Shown here one piece after another: positions 11,901-23,700 of a DNA stretch of 64,000 bases. The notes under the pieces were generated by a model, which saw only the letters and a program-made list of their open reading frames with translations, was not told the DNA's origin and searched no databases. The first letter of the stretch is position 1; each line of letters opens with the position of its first letter. This DNA is from Liolophura sinensis (lineage: Eukaryota; Mollusca; Polyplacophora; Chitonida; Chitonidae), in assembly GCF_032854445.1 (NCBI RefSeq), contig NC_088298.1:16513976-16577975 (forward strand), read 5' to 3'. Made by a program: the position numbers and the translations under genes.

Positions 11901-13370
11901 TTAACTATTAACGTCTGTTGGGGAAATAAAAAATACATAATTTTTATTTGTATTTTTCTTTTGCTTTCTAGCTTATGTTCCTATCTTCCGATCAGCAAAT
12001 CTCCAGGTTGTATATGACGTACATGCCGGCCTGCGTCAAGCGTATCACGATCTTTGCGCGGGAAATCCCCCAGTTCTGTTGCTTGGATACGGAGGACCAG
12101 AGAGCTCTTATCAAAGGGGCGCTACTCGAGGTCGGCCCTATCCAGCACATGTGCTACCTGGATTTAGAAGAAACTGTTCTGAGGGACACGAAATTGATGT
12201 TTGTGATGAAAACGGACGAGACAGAATCTCGGGACCCTGTAGTACGCATGCTCCAGGAATACATACCGATTTACCGCGCCATTAAGAAGATGAACTTGAC
12301 TGATGTTGAACTGTCTCTATTCCACGCCCTGTTGTTACTCTGTAGTGGTAAGTTCAAGGATTTTTGCTCGATTTCATAGTCCTGTTTGATTTACTTTTTA
12401 ACTGGACATATTTTGGATCTATATGTTTTAAAATGGCGAATGTTTGAAAAGATTTATGTTAGAATACAAATGGATCAAGATTTGAACGTATGAGACCAAA
12501 GACCGCTGTTATATTAAGATTTGAAGTAAGGAAGTCGCTGTTTTGGCGTTCAAAGATAATAACATAACGCGGAGATTGAACCCATATCATCCGCTCCAAA
12601 GACGGACGCTCTGGAAGCTCGCCAGAAAGTTTTTCCGGTAAGTCTGGACTCTTCAACTAGGAAGTGTCGTTTATAGAAAACGTGGACAGGGAAATTGTAC
12701 ATTACCCTGTTTTCACTGATCGTTGGGCCTTGGTGACAAAAAGCGCGAAGGTCTGTGATTTTCCCAACGCACGCAGTCCATAATACTGATCGCCTTCGTA
12801 TAAATGATCATTTCTTGAGTATGGCCTTTTACAATAATCAAATAAATTAATAAAATTTCTAGAAATGACGTCAGGATGAAAGTGTTATGAAACATTACTC
12901 ACGTCTTTTGACTGGGGGTCACTTTCGCACATCAGGATTGTTTGGCATAGCATGGTTTCCTTTACGACAGCAAACCATCTGGCTTTGTTTTATATATGGC
13001 ATTCTGGCTGAATATTAAAAAATTACATTTTGCCTTAACCAGTTCTGTTTTTCATTTTTGTCTTGCAGAACGAGAAGGTATAAAGCATACTCAGCCTTTA
13101 GAACAGCTCGAAGTGGAGTTGTCCACGGCCTTGAAGACACAGCTCCTTTTGAGTCACCCAGACGATCCGCAACTTTTTCCGCGGCTGATTTTTAAAGTGT
13201 CCGATCTGAGACTGATAACGACGAAATATCTGCTAACGGTAATGAACGCTAAATTAGAGGTGAGCAGTTGTGAAGAAAAAATGGACACTGATAATGAAGC
13301 TTGTCATCAGTCGCACTTAACAAATTTTGAATCAGTCGGTGAAATCAATAAGGAAAACATCAACAGTTGA
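5897..13370 (+). CDS. nuclear receptor, NR1-type (six exons, complete)
   Basis: Ligand-regulated or orphan transcription factor acting in the nucleus. Coding exons are 5897-5951, 8729-8838, 9665-9809, 11124-11320, 11972-12347 and 13069-13370. All phases agree and give 394 residues. The DNA-binding domain (about 34-103) has both zinc fingers: Cys34, 37, 51, 54 and Cys71, 77, 87, 90. The P-box CEGCKGFFRR is the EGCKG type. A C-terminal extension [13 protein letters not shown] follows. The ligand-binding domain begins near 135 and carries the family signature around F197-K217 ([15 protein letters not shown]). The final exon holds the helix 9-10 region, HPDDPQLF and KVSDLR. An in-frame TAG at 5882 supports the ATG at 5897. 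The A/B region is only about 30 residues. No AF-2 motif follows helix 10; the last 36 residues are polar and acidic. The DBD suggests the NR1 group near E75/Rev-erb or the lophotrochozoan NR1P-like receptors. I cannot fix the subfamily without a tree, so I give no symbol. Confidence 0.9.
5995..6205 (-). repeat. main-family SINE in receptor intron 1
   Basis: Reverse copy from the TTTATTTGATTGGTG tail to the head region ggacttgaactcacggcgac, with an internal deletion in the spacer. Confidence 0.8.
6584..6833 (-). repeat. full-length main-family SINE
   Basis: Reverse copy from the gattggtgttttacaccgta tail to the tRNA-like head, which ends cgctaaccaactgaggcccc. It lies in receptor intron 1. Confidence 0.85.
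7800..8281 (+). repeat. degenerate tandem array of about 63 bp units with one inverted unit
   Basis: Units contain cgtcttgggcacatagattg followed by aatttagtgagacaataaaa and a tttgcccat link. Clear forward units begin near 7970, 8033, 8096 and 8150. From about 8199 to 8281 the same unit runs in reverse (tcattttattgtctcaataa). It lies in intron 1 of the nuclear receptor. Confidence 0.7.
8400..8646 (+). repeat. main-family SINE, nearly full length
   Basis: Head (cagcggaatgacccaggagc), central domain and tail are present, ending in AAATAAATAAATAAAT 83 bases before the receptor exon at 8729. Confidence 0.85.
8729..8838 (+). CDS. nuclear receptor exon: first zinc finger
   Basis: Acceptor TTTGTTTCATTCAG and donor AAG|GTATGT. 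Encodes residues 19-55 with CRVCGD, SGFHYGV and ACEGCK. The intron after Lys55, between the fingers, is at a common nuclear receptor position. Phe49 replaces the His usual in GVHACEGCK. Confidence 0.92.
9665..9809 (+). CDS. nuclear receptor exon: second zinc finger
   Basis: Acceptor TTTTTTTCAG and donor CT|GTAAGT. Encodes residues 56-103: GFFRRSVKQ, then Cys71, 77, 87 and 90, RNRCQYCR and [10 protein letters not shown]. Ends in phase 1. Confidence 0.92.
9966..10231 (-). repeat. full-length main-family SINE
   Basis: Reverse copy, tail to head, ending accaactgagccatggaggc. Lies in receptor intron 3. Confidence 0.88.
10988..11112 (+). repeat. R2 dispersed repeat copy
   Basis: It shares gtgtgacc, gtttgtcatc, cgtcgctgctgtggttttac, tctatgctgtacgtctttaa and ttatatt with the copy at 41350-41505. 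It ends about 10 bases before the acceptor of the exon at 11124. Confidence 0.6.
11124..11320 (+). CDS. nuclear receptor exon: hinge and start of ligand-binding domain
   Basis: Acceptor CTTTCTCTTGTAG and donor GAG|GTAGAC (a weak donor). Encodes residues 104-169: [15 protein letters not shown], then a hinge and a helix-1-like [17 protein letters not shown]. The frame is fixed by phase 1 entry and phase 0 exit. Confidence 0.85.
11545..11800 (+). repeat. main-family SINE plus adjacent tail fragment
   Basis: Diverged forward copy to about 11765 (gtgacccaggaacctctcac to caaataaataaat). A second tail fragment (gaaatattcttgagtacggc) follows at 11770-11800. Confidence 0.75.
11972..12347 (+). CDS. 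nuclear receptor exon: ligand-binding domain core
   Basis: Acceptor TTTGCTTTCTAG and donor GTG|GTAAGT. Encodes residues 170-294, including the helix 3-5 signature [11 protein letters not shown] and [17 protein letters not shown], and helices to [15 protein letters not shown]. Confidence 0.92.
12770..12862 (+). repeat. degenerate SINE tail fragment
   Basis: ccataatactgatcgccttc then gtataaatgatcatttcttg match the SINE tail with many changes and end in AAATAAATTAATAAAA. Confidence 0.5.
13069..13370 (+). CDS. nuclear receptor last coding exon
   Basis: Acceptor TTTGTCTTGCAG. Encodes residues 295-394 ([34 protein letters not shown]), then stop TGA at 13368. After MNAKLE the tail contains EEKMDTDNE and ends KENINS, with no AF-2 core. 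Confidence 0.9.
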
Positions 13371-13670
13371 TAAAGTTTGGAACTCGTAGAATTCAGGACA
13401 AAGTAGAAAGAGTGTAAGCGCATGCTGGGACTTTACGTGGAGTAAGACTTGCAAGTTTTGTTGTTCTGAACAAAACGGAAAGGAAGTGCGGACATGACGG
13501 AGGTTAATCAGAGTACAGTTAAAAATATAGTGTGATCTGGTGTCGTCTGCTCATATCCCAAGATCAGGAATGATAGCTGCTCATGGCACATTCCTGACTG
13601 GCTTACCTGATTTATTCTATATGTTCGATGGTTGCTCAAAAAGGTGATGATCCAATCATGAATTTATAAA

Positions 13671-13676
13671 ATTAAA
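13671..13676 (+). terminator. candidate poly(A) signal of the nuclear receptor
   Basis: ATTAAA about 300 bases after the stop, in AT-rich sequence. Other weak signals lie further on, so the true 3' end is uncertain. Confidence 0.35.
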
Positions 13677-13699
13677 GAAAATTTATATAAACTCTTTCA

Positions 13700-16058
13700 T
13701 ATTGTGATATGTAAATATCCGGTCTAAGTGGGCTAAAATATATTCGTTCTGGTGATGCTGATGAGTTGCTATGGTTGTAAATACTGGTAAATGTATTGCG
13801 CTTTTGTTCATTCGCCATTTCATTTGCAGATGTTTTATATTGCTGGTTGGACTTATTCTTGGAAATTGCTCTCTGTTAGAACTATGTCTGGGAAAGAGAG
13901 CTGCGTGGGTGTTGAACATTGCCCTACCAGGCGAATATATTTATCTAAGGAATTCTCATTTTGTGACGTGTCTATGTCATGATATAAATTTTCAGGACAT
14001 GATCAGAGAAGGGGAGATAAGAAGGCATTCTGACATTTTTGCTCATTTTAAATTAAATGCTTATACGGACGCACATGACTCATATACTGATATTGTTATG
14101 ATAATAATTATTAATACAGTGGTACATATTAAGTTATAATGATTATGTTTTCGTTATGGTATTATTGTTAGATTTTGTTTTCATCACGGGCTAACTTTGT
14201 TGTCGTCGTTGTTGTTGTTGCGCTGTATATTCGTGTCTTGTTGCTGAAGATAGCATGGGTAAAATGTAAAGGTCAAAGCATGTAGGTAAAATTTTTTTGC
14301 CATGATCCCATTGTGGTGCAAAAATGGGGTGAGTGTATGGTTTCTTGTTTTATATTTTCGGAAGTCTCAGTCCAAATACAGAACAAAGAAATCTGAATGG
14401 AAAGGAATTTTACAGCAAATGTCGATGATTTAAATACACAGAGGTAGAGAAAATTTTGCAAGAACCAAAACTTTTGAAAAAGATATTTTTGTAATTTTTG
14501 TGAAACATAAGTTGGAATTGACATATGGGTTTTGCATAGGTACTTATATGGTTCTCCAATCTGATCGCAAATTAAACAGATTTATTCTTTGCATCGTAAA
14601 TGTTATTTTTTTCCCATGTCCTAAGTCTTAGGAAGACTTTGGCAACAGTCAGCAAAACGTCTTGACTCAATGATTCCCCCCACCACCAACCACCACCACC
14701 ACTACAAAGGTACGTGTATTTACTATGACAAAGGCGTCTAAACATTTATAATCGTTGTAGGATACATTTTTACAAGGAATAATTTTAAAAATCTGACCTC
14801 CGTCAAAACAATTTCGCATAATGAAGGAGTTTATCATCTTTCTCACATACAGTGCATTATCTTCCTTGTTAACGTTGATATTTGTGTGGTTTAAGAAAAT
14901 TGCTCAAGTCTAGATAAGTTGAAAAGCATAAATTGTATGTTATGAAGGTTTTAGTGCTATGATATGAAGTCTTCAGCATGGATACCTCAAGAAATATTCA
15001 TATGGAAAGCCTTTAGGCGTACTTGTTATGCATAAATATACTAGGACATTTTCGAAAAAGGGCAACCATTTGTATTCCTTAGTTATAACAACCCGGTGTT
15101 AAATACCCCTTTCCCTCCAAGAGAAGTTTCCGTGTTGCAGCTTATGACGTTTGTAGGGTTCTAAGATAATTTAAACTATTTTGTAGTTAGTTTTAAGTTT
15201 CCTTCTTTTTCCCCCCCAGTATTGCTATTTTCTATTTCTGAGATCTACATAGTGCACGAAGAAGGCAGTTGCATGGTCCAGTTTCCCTGCAAATACATCA
15301 TGTAAATGGTGCACATGGTGAGTAAGTTTGATCCAAAGTTCCTGTTCCAATAGGGCTAGTACTTAAATGCAAGTATAGACGGAGACGAAAGCTAAAGCGT
15401 ATGTGATAAAAAGAAACACCGATGACAAAAACAAAAAATCCACACTAACAAATTAAGTCGACTTTTCTGTATTTACAAGGAATAGCTCAAATAATTACAG
15501 TAAATATCATATCTGCTCTGAATTTCACAAAATTCTCGAAAACCAAAAATAGAACATGTCTTTAAAGACTTAAAGAGGTTATACCCGATTCTTTTTGGTA
15601 AAAAAATCTACACACTGGCCAATCGTATGAAATTTCCTGTAAGAGCCGAAATCATTGCCTTTCAGTAAATATCAGGCTCGTACCTTTATTATTTGTAGAC
15701 TTACAAAGATTCTAAAGCTTTAAAAAGATTTTTTTAATATAAAGCCCCTGTTATAAATTTTAGAAACTTTTTTATCGATTTTGAAACGTGCACAGGCGAG
15801 GCTGTTATTTTGTGAAAGGGAAACATTTGGGTTCTCAAATAATAGCGAAAATTTGACAAGATTTGTACTAATCGTTATTTTTTTTATAATTTGGTTCTGA
15901 TACATATTCTTGGATTTATCACACCCGACAAGTTCGGAAACATTTTCACAGGGTATTTACTTTTCCCTATATGATACCTTATCAAGCGTTTGCATTATAT
16001 CCAGTCTTTCATATTCCAAGGCATTTGCTCTAACTGTTCCATTTATTTTGCTGATAGG
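13700..16058. other. gene-free stretch
   Basis: AT-rich sequence after the receptor. It may hold a longer 3' untranslated region at its start. A CCACCA-rich patch occurs near 14679-14705. I see no supported exon. Confidence 0.45.
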
Positions 16059-16315
16059 CCTATGTACGTAAACGTTGCACATTACCGATTGTCATAGAGG
16101 ATTGCTTCTACCATTATATACGCCTATGTATGTAAACGTTGTACATTTCCCATTGTCCTCCAGGATTGCTTCTGCCATTATATACGCCTATGTACGTAAA
16201 CATTGTACATTTCCCATTGTCCTGCAGGATTGCTTCTGCCATTATATACGCCTATGTACGTAAACGTTGTACATTTCCCATTGTCCTCCAGGATTGCTTC
16301 TGCCATTATATACAT
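16059..16315 (+). repeat. tandem repeat, 64 bp x 4
   Basis: Units start at 16059, 16123, 16187 and 16251, each with cctatgtacgtaaacgttgt then acatttcccattgtcctcca. The open frames over it come from the repeat. Confidence 0.9.
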
Positions 16316-16319
16316 CTTT

Positions 16320-19300
16320 ATGTTTAACGTTTCACATACCTGTTATCATATGCAGTCTGGAAAGCATGTGTTGAATGACGCAGGTGTCACCAGTCAGCAA
16401 TCACATAATACGCATGCGCTGATTGAAAATTCAAACTCACGAGTGCCTAATTTTGAGGTTTGTTACCAAATTCGGACACAAAGGTGAAGGCCTTTGTGCC
16501 GTTAGCTATTGGTTTTCTGTGAAAAGATTCTGCGCAAAGAAACCGCGTGTAAGTTAATCCATCCATAGACAGGAATCTCCATGCAGTTTTGAGCTGCTGA
16601 ACTATTACGAAATAGTATTACCTGTTATAAACAGTTGTATAGGCCCTATACTGGAAGATGCGATTTGTAATTCCAAGTGACCTTGAAGAAGGTTGTTTGG
16701 TCGATAAAAGTTTGTTATAATTCAAAACATTAATACGTTTTCGCTGCATACGAGAACAGTACCTTTTAAGAAAGACGTTAGCTTAGATCAGTGCTGTATG
16801 ATGCATTAAAAGGATGAAGCATAAATTTGTGTTCCTTTTACTTAGCTACTTTTCCGTAGGGGCAACGTCTTATTGGAAATATTTTTTTTAAGTTTCTGAT
16901 TAATTTTATTAAATATTAACTAACAGATGTTTGTATCATTTGTTAACAACGATATTATCCCTGCCAATCATTTTTGTATATTCGCGTGATGTAAGTCTCG
17001 TGTATTAATTTTTTTGGAAAGCTCACGAAAGAAAAAATGAGAGTGAACTTTTGCTGAGACTATGTTTTTCATTTGCTCATGCACGATGGAGATTATCACC
17101 ATGCTTAGAATATCGTCCATATTTTGTCTGTTTACAGTGAGAGGAAGCCGTGTATACGTACAGTAGCGTGCTTGTGTACGTTTTCTGTTAGTTTGACACA
17201 ACGCACGTGGCGAAATAACCTTTAAAAAGAAATTGTAATAAAATACAATTAAAATGTCAAAAACAAAGTATGGAGACAATAAATGTTCTGTGGGGTTAAT
17301 GCTACTAACGGGTGGCGTGCCATGCTAAACACATCTAAAACCATGGCGTAAATAAACCAGATAGCTATGATGAGTGCGCATGAGCGGGGATTCGCTGAGA
17401 AACAAACAAGACCACGTGGCAATAACGTAGAAGACATTGTAAGCGTAAACTGTCGAACAAAATGTAAAAAAAAATTGTGTATTTTATTTGAGTCTTTGTG
17501 GCAGCTTAAAATTGGTACGGACTCGGGTATAATTTCAATTTTAAAAATACAGCTCTTGGCAAAGTCTGTATAAGCCTGTATATCGACGTGTTCTTTTTAT
17601 TTGTCTATCGTTTGACGCATTATGCGTATGCGTTTTGATGCTTAAGCGAAACTGTTATTTGGCTTATGCGAATAATTATGAAAAGAAAACAGAGTTTGTG
17701 TAATGATAACATGCCATTCACTACCTTCACCCCAATACCTACACGTCAACACAGTTTATAGCGAACAGTTCACAATTTCACGAAATTGTACGTGTAAATA
17801 TTAAAATAAATAATCATATCACAAGTGCCGTATATGGAGAAATTATTTAATTCCCTTGTTGAAATAAAGCTCAAAATGTAACTTATTTTAGGCACCGTTT
17901 GTTTTGTGTTTTATGTTCCCTCTGACTTTTTGTACGTTTGTGTGTATATAGGTGTGTTTACGGGTGCTTTATATGTGGACCGAAATGTAGCGCGGGTTCA
18001 ACGCCGGCCCTGGGCAGCGGATTTGTAGATTCCCCGGTTCTCTGCGTGACATTAAACGTCCAAGGAGCCTTCAGTGACCGTTTGCCCAGACCACTTTGAA
18101 GACCACATGTCTCCCACTTATGTGGTTTGTACAGCAATACGTCACACGTGGGAAAGTTCATCAGAACGCAAAGGTCGGTGGCATATCACCGGACCCTCTT
18201 TTTCCCTCCACCTGCAAACTGTCCTTCATCGCGCAAGGGAAAAGTGCTGGAGTGAGGCGGTAAAAAACAAAATACACTGTACAGCACAAGCTTCCCGGCC
18301 GGCCGATGGCTAATCTTTGCTTCAAGTGGTCAAACTTGAAAGCTATTTGAATAGTCGTTTCACTGAGCGCATGCGTAAGTTCGAAGTCCTCTCTTCTCAG
18401 ATCAGTGTGGCTCTAAGTGTGGAAAATTGCTCCTCACTAGTGGAGAAGTTCATCAGTTAATTGCCCAAGACTTATGGTTTACTCCGGGAACTTTGCTTTT
18501 CCCCATCGTAAACACCAGTCAGACGATCAATTCAGCTGTGCGAGATGTACATTGATCGATCTTCTTTCTAGTGCTGTAGTGGAACTTTGAAGTTTGGTTT
18601 GTAGCACTACATTTCCTGTGGAGAGAAAATATAGGCTTGTTTATTTTCTTCTTTTGTTGATTCAGTGTGTTAAAGCTGTTGAATACCTAAATAAAGTTTT
18701 ACGACTTATACATTTCGAACACAGGTTATTTGTAGAATTTCGATGTTGTCTTGTGTTTTTGTCTTGATTGAATATAGATGAATTTACACATTACTTCGAC
18801 CATACTTCAACTGTATTTTATTTAAAGGTCTCCTTTCGTAGTTGTCAAGCGCGCATTAAAAGGCCCGTTTGTTCACTGAAAGGGAGACCACTTATATCAG
18901 TGCAGTACTTTGATATTTGTTACGTCCCTTGTTCTCACAACAAATGCCGGCTAGTACACTTTACCGCCATTTCTCCACTTCCTGCATGAATGGTTGAAAA
19001 TGCTAAACTGTGAGCTGTCATTGTTACTGCCATTCTTCTTTCAAAAATACTACAATAGCATTACACCTGTTTCAGGAGAGTATGTATCGCTTTCTAAGAG
19101 TCACTTAGTTGTGTCAAACACTGCGTTTCATTTCTGCACACTATGAGCTGACCTAAGCCGTTGTAACAATGAAAGACATGCAAATATTGCTGAAATGTAG
19201 CCCCACAGACACCTCAATATAAAGACAAGGGTCAGCCTTTATGTACTTTAAGTTACCCCCTACAGAAAAAGTATTATAATGTATGATATAGGGAAGTATT

Positions 19301-19504
19301 CGCGCGCGTAGCCACTTTTGTCAGCTCATATGTTATTGTTGTCTCTGAGTCAGTGCGTGTCGTTTTTGTTTTGTTGTTGAAAGTTCCAGTTCCTGTGCAA
19401 ACCTAGTTCGTTGATAAGTAATGGCAAACAAAGTCAGTCCGTGGTTTGACCTACCCCGCCGTTGGGAAAAAAACATGGCCCGACCAGTTGCGAACAACGT
19501 GATT
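16320..19504. other. gene-free stretch
   Basis: No supported gene. Around 18000-18500 there are GC-richer patches that look like old interspersed repeats (for example gtttactccgggaactttgc, then ccccatcgtaaacaccagtc), but I cannot assign a family. Confidence 0.4.
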
Positions 19505-19655
19505 CCGGGAAACTCTGAAAGAATATTACACGACGGCGATCAGCATTATGGTCACAGAAAAGCGGACGGTGCCCGGGGGAAACCACTGACCATCCGCAGG
19601 TTGGTGGAAGACCTTCCCACGTAGGCCTACGACAGGAGAGGAAGCCAGCATTCGA
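19505..19655 (-). repeat. diverged main-family SINE fragment
   Basis: Reverse copy: gaatattacacgacggcgat, then cagcattatgg, then gaccatccgcaggttggtgg and cttcccacgtagg. Confidence 0.65.
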
Positions 19656-20559
19656 GGTCTGCAATGTTGGAGGATAGACAGTAAAGGACGATTCACATGG
19701 TCTCGCTGGCCGAGAAAAGCCAACAGCTCACCTTAATGCACACCGTCAACATCGAAAAAAATATGATGTAATTTTAGACGTCATGAGCACTGTACGTAAA
19801 TTCCGCATATCTTACTTGAATTAACAATCGAATGTTTAGTTTTATCCGGGATTTCCCTTTCACCATTAACTCACTAAGTCGCTGTATTTAGAAAGCCTGA
19901 TTATTTAAAGTCAGTTACCTCGACTTGTTGTTTAGACGACGGGAGATGTTCAGCAGACCTGTAATGTCAGCCATGATATAATTTTGTGGTCTATCACATT
20001 GGAATCATTGGGAATTACGAATTCGTCATAATATAGCAAGAAAGATCGTATTTGGTTTACTAGACTTCAAATTCGCTTTCAATCGATCGGATTGTTTACA
20101 TGTGCGATCCACGAGCGAACGTTTCGTATAGGGAATCTTTGCACCGCCTCATTTGCATGTTGTCTCATCGGGCGGATTTTTTTAGACCGGTGACAGATTT
20201 TCCCTTATAACTCTTTTAACTGACATTTTTCTGAAAATATAGGCCCAGTAGGTTAAGTTAGAAGTCAAATGCTGCTCATTTTTGTATTTAACTGAACCAA
20301 GTCACAAATTCTAAATTTCTTTCTGTGGTATGTCCCTTTAACAGTCAATAACAAAACGATTTCAGTCGGCAGCGATGACGATGATGAGAACTTAAATTAT
20401 AATCGGACTAACCGTCTTGAGTAACACGCAGTTCTATGGAGCAGTACCACGAACCAACTTCTAGACCAATTCCTTCCGAACTTAGCTAAAAACGTCCTTC
20501 ACAAGAAGTTGCATTTACATTCAAACGTAAGACAAATAGCAATCAGTGCCAAGCGAGGC
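19656..20559. other. gene-free stretch
   Basis: I see no supported feature. A phrase near 20325-20341 (tggtatgtccctttaaca) looks repeat-derived. Confidence 0.35.
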
Positions 20560-20562
20560 AGT

Positions 20563-20568
20563 GTTTAT
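20563..20568 (-). terminator. poly(A) signal of DUF3011-like gene A
   Basis: AATAAA on the minus strand, about 115 bases after the stop codon at 20681. Confidence 0.55.
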
Positions 20569-20680
20569 TGCTCTTATAGCAAATATACATGTTTAACTTG
20601 TTCAAATAAGTTCAAATCACGGCAATGTTGATTTTGGTCAGTTTGGAGCACCCAGTGGGGATGTTCGCCAAACGTTGTGC

Positions 20681-20706
20681 TCATCCTAAAACCTGCCCTT
20701 GGTAAC
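20681..20706 (-). CDS. gene A exon 5 (terminal, 8 residues)
   Basis: Acceptor TTATCTTTTCAG before 20706. It completes Gly264 and encodes GYQGQVLG then TGA. It is small, but phase, acceptor and downstream AATAAA all fit. Confidence 0.6.
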
Positions 20707-23700
20707 CTGAAAAGATAAAAGATAAAGTGCACTCATTAATGTTGATCAATATTAAGCACAAAGAAACGGAAAAGATTGACCGTTATAGTTGAAAATGAAT
20801 CGAAACCTATCTCGAAACATGCTATTTCATAACAGGCGGTCTCCTGACGTACTAGAGAATAAAATCACAGTTTGTGTCAATCAGTCAATCTATCCGTAGT
20901 TCTGATCAAAATGAGTATAATCGATAACATTTAAATCGGAGATAATTAATTAGTCTAGTGTTATTGTTCACCCGGATCGTCTTTAAATATATATATTAAC
21001 ATCCCCAGAAGGGCCTCGGAGAAGGCAAAACTCCATCACAGCTATATGTAATAATTAACATAACACAGAAAAAGGGAGAATACTCTACATGTCTGTCCTA
21101 TCTGTAAGATTCGTTGACGTTACACATGCGCAATCGATGGAAATGGGCGCACGATTTGCATCCGAACTGAAGAGTGGCTGGTGCACTGATTGGATAATAC
21201 TGCCACGTAGACATCACAGGTTGTTGATACATTATAAACTCCTGCGCTTTTATTTTCCACCTACAGAATTTTGTCTGTTTTAGATAGACATAAAAACTGT
21301 TTGCCCATTGTTACCTTTCACCACGCCCACTTGCCAGGAGGTTATCAAGGTAAAAAAATGCTATAATTTCACTTCCAGCAATAACATCTCAAATTATGGT
21401 GGTCATGCCAAGTTGATCTTTTGATATCTTCTAGGCGTAAGTGCAAGTTGCCAGTGGTGGTAAGGCAGGGTACTGAACAAAAGTTAAGGCTATATGTATA
21501 GTTCTGGAGGTGAAAAGACAAATTTACTACATAAATAGTAGGGAAAAATGAATTCGCTGCTGTAAGCTAAACAAAGTGCCTTACTCAAACCCTCAATTGC
21601 GCACAAAATGTTATACAAATCCCTAACAGACAGACAGACAAAATGCTAGTAATAACAGGCCATAGCCCCCAATCTCTCAGACTCACCTGTGCAGACACGG
21701 TAGCTTAAGGTGAACGACCCCCTGCATCCTTCTGAGACCCACACCCCTTCCGGCACACGTCCGTAGCTGACATTCTCCACGCACAGGTTGTTTATAGGTA
21801 GAATGGACGGGATGAGGCGTATGCCTGTCACCTCCACTGGAACGCCACATTCCCTCGATATAAACCCGCCGCTCCCACACTGAAGCGACGTCTGGTAAGA
21901 CCGGCAACCCATCGGAGACGTCTCTGTGGGTAGGGAGGGAGTAGTGGGGGGAGGTGGGGTAGAAACAAGAATGAAAGATACCATCGGTGAGCAAAGAAAA
22001 AATAAAAAATAAACAGTGACTGTTTCTGTTTCTGTGTCTGTTAATTTGTCGATATTCAGCTGTGTAAAAAAGTCATACTCATTATCAAACTCAACACATG
22101 GAGATGTTGAGCGTAAATATTATTGGAAGGGATATTCAGTTAGACTAATTTTGCACTTCATAGTGTTTTATACAATACGAACACGATCAAAATATCAAAC
22201 TCCATTTACACTGCAAAGAATTCATGGACAAGATGTCTGAATCGAAAAAACAAACATGCATACAATGGAAATGACGATGTCCTTTATGTATAATAATGGA
22301 AGGAAATGCAAGTGAATAATTTTTACAGGGAGTACAATATATAGGTGTAATTCGATTGCACTTTCATTGCAACACTTATTAAACTCATCTATTCTCAAAA
22401 GATCTGCTGTCATGGTTATAGGTTAAAGGTTCTCTTTCTGGGAAAAGTCGGAATTTAAACACCCTAAACTATGAATATTTTAAAGACTGTACCAATTATA
22501 TTTTGGTCAGTGCTTATTCCTTTCAAGATACATTCTTTGCATTAAATGGTGACTGTTTGCTGGATCAGAAACCTGGCCTCTTACTCCTTACAGCGCATGT
22601 GCTACTCTCGAAGCTCGCTTTACGTCACTGCCACTACTGACCCTTTGGAGCAAGCTTTACGTCACTGCCACCTCTTGGCAAGCTTGAAGCTTTGCAGCAA
22701 GCCTTAGGTTTAGGCTCAACATAGGTGTCCTCGCGTGGAACTATTTAATCAACGTAAAATTCTTGTCCTTTAGAATCGCTTTAGATGAAAACAATGCATG
22801 TATGTTAAATATTAATAAAAACGCGAGGATAACGAAATTATTATGGTTTCTGATATAGTGCGTCACCCAACTAGCCTTGGCGTTTTTCAAGATTTGGGAG
22901 CAATATTTGCTACTGATCACGATGATGCGAAGGGAAGGAAGACAGCGTTCCATGCTCCTGGCTGACCTGGCTGAGGAGCCGGGGAAGAGATCCCGCGAGG
23001 GTAATATGAAAACCACTGACTTACTTGGACATATCTGAAAGTCCACATCAAATGTTCCCTGGCAACCTCTGTTCGTCCAGATCGCTGATTGGTTCTGGCT
23101 GATGCCGTACCCATAATTCTCCTGGCAGGCCGAGTTAGCCACTGTCCTGATGTTATACTGCTGGCGGAAGTTGACATGAGTGACTAATACGAGCACTCCA
23201 CAAACAGTTGCTCTGGGGGTTGTGTGTGAACAGAACACATTGATCTCCCCTTGTTGACAACCTGTCGACAAAAATAATGATAAAAACATCTTGATTTACA
23301 GAAAAAAACTAAAAGCCAACTAAAATGCAAAGAAAAAAAATGAAAAAACCAACAACAAATTAAATGTGCTTAATTTGTGGATTTGTCAGTGAAATTAATA
23401 GCAGCGTTGACTGTATGAAATAAGTGAATATGCATGGAATGTTTTGTGCTGGCCGTCATAGTTATCGACGAATGCACCAGTCATTGGTCAAAGAAAGAAA
23501 GGTTTCGTAGCGGTTTGATGTTTAATTGAGCGTGGAACCGACTCGCCATTCCGCATTGAAAGGTAGCCCATAAAGTTTTCATCTTGACAACTCTAAGATA
23601 CATACGTAAATAACAAAGTCTAAACAGTTCCACACACCATGCAGAGCAATAAATCAAAAGACTGTCTGCAATTGGAAGCATTTTGTGAGCTTGGATTTCC

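Noticed and set aside
13771-14139. 122-codon frame after the nuclear receptor
   Set aside because: It has no recognisable motif and lies in AT-rich sequence just after the receptor's 3' end. It may be untranslated region or chance.
22917-23289. Reading the second DUF3011-like exon as a 182-codon single-exon gene
   Set aside because: The unspliced frame runs past the GCQGTF box into non-conserved sequence. A good donor follows the domain, and phases match the neighbouring exons.
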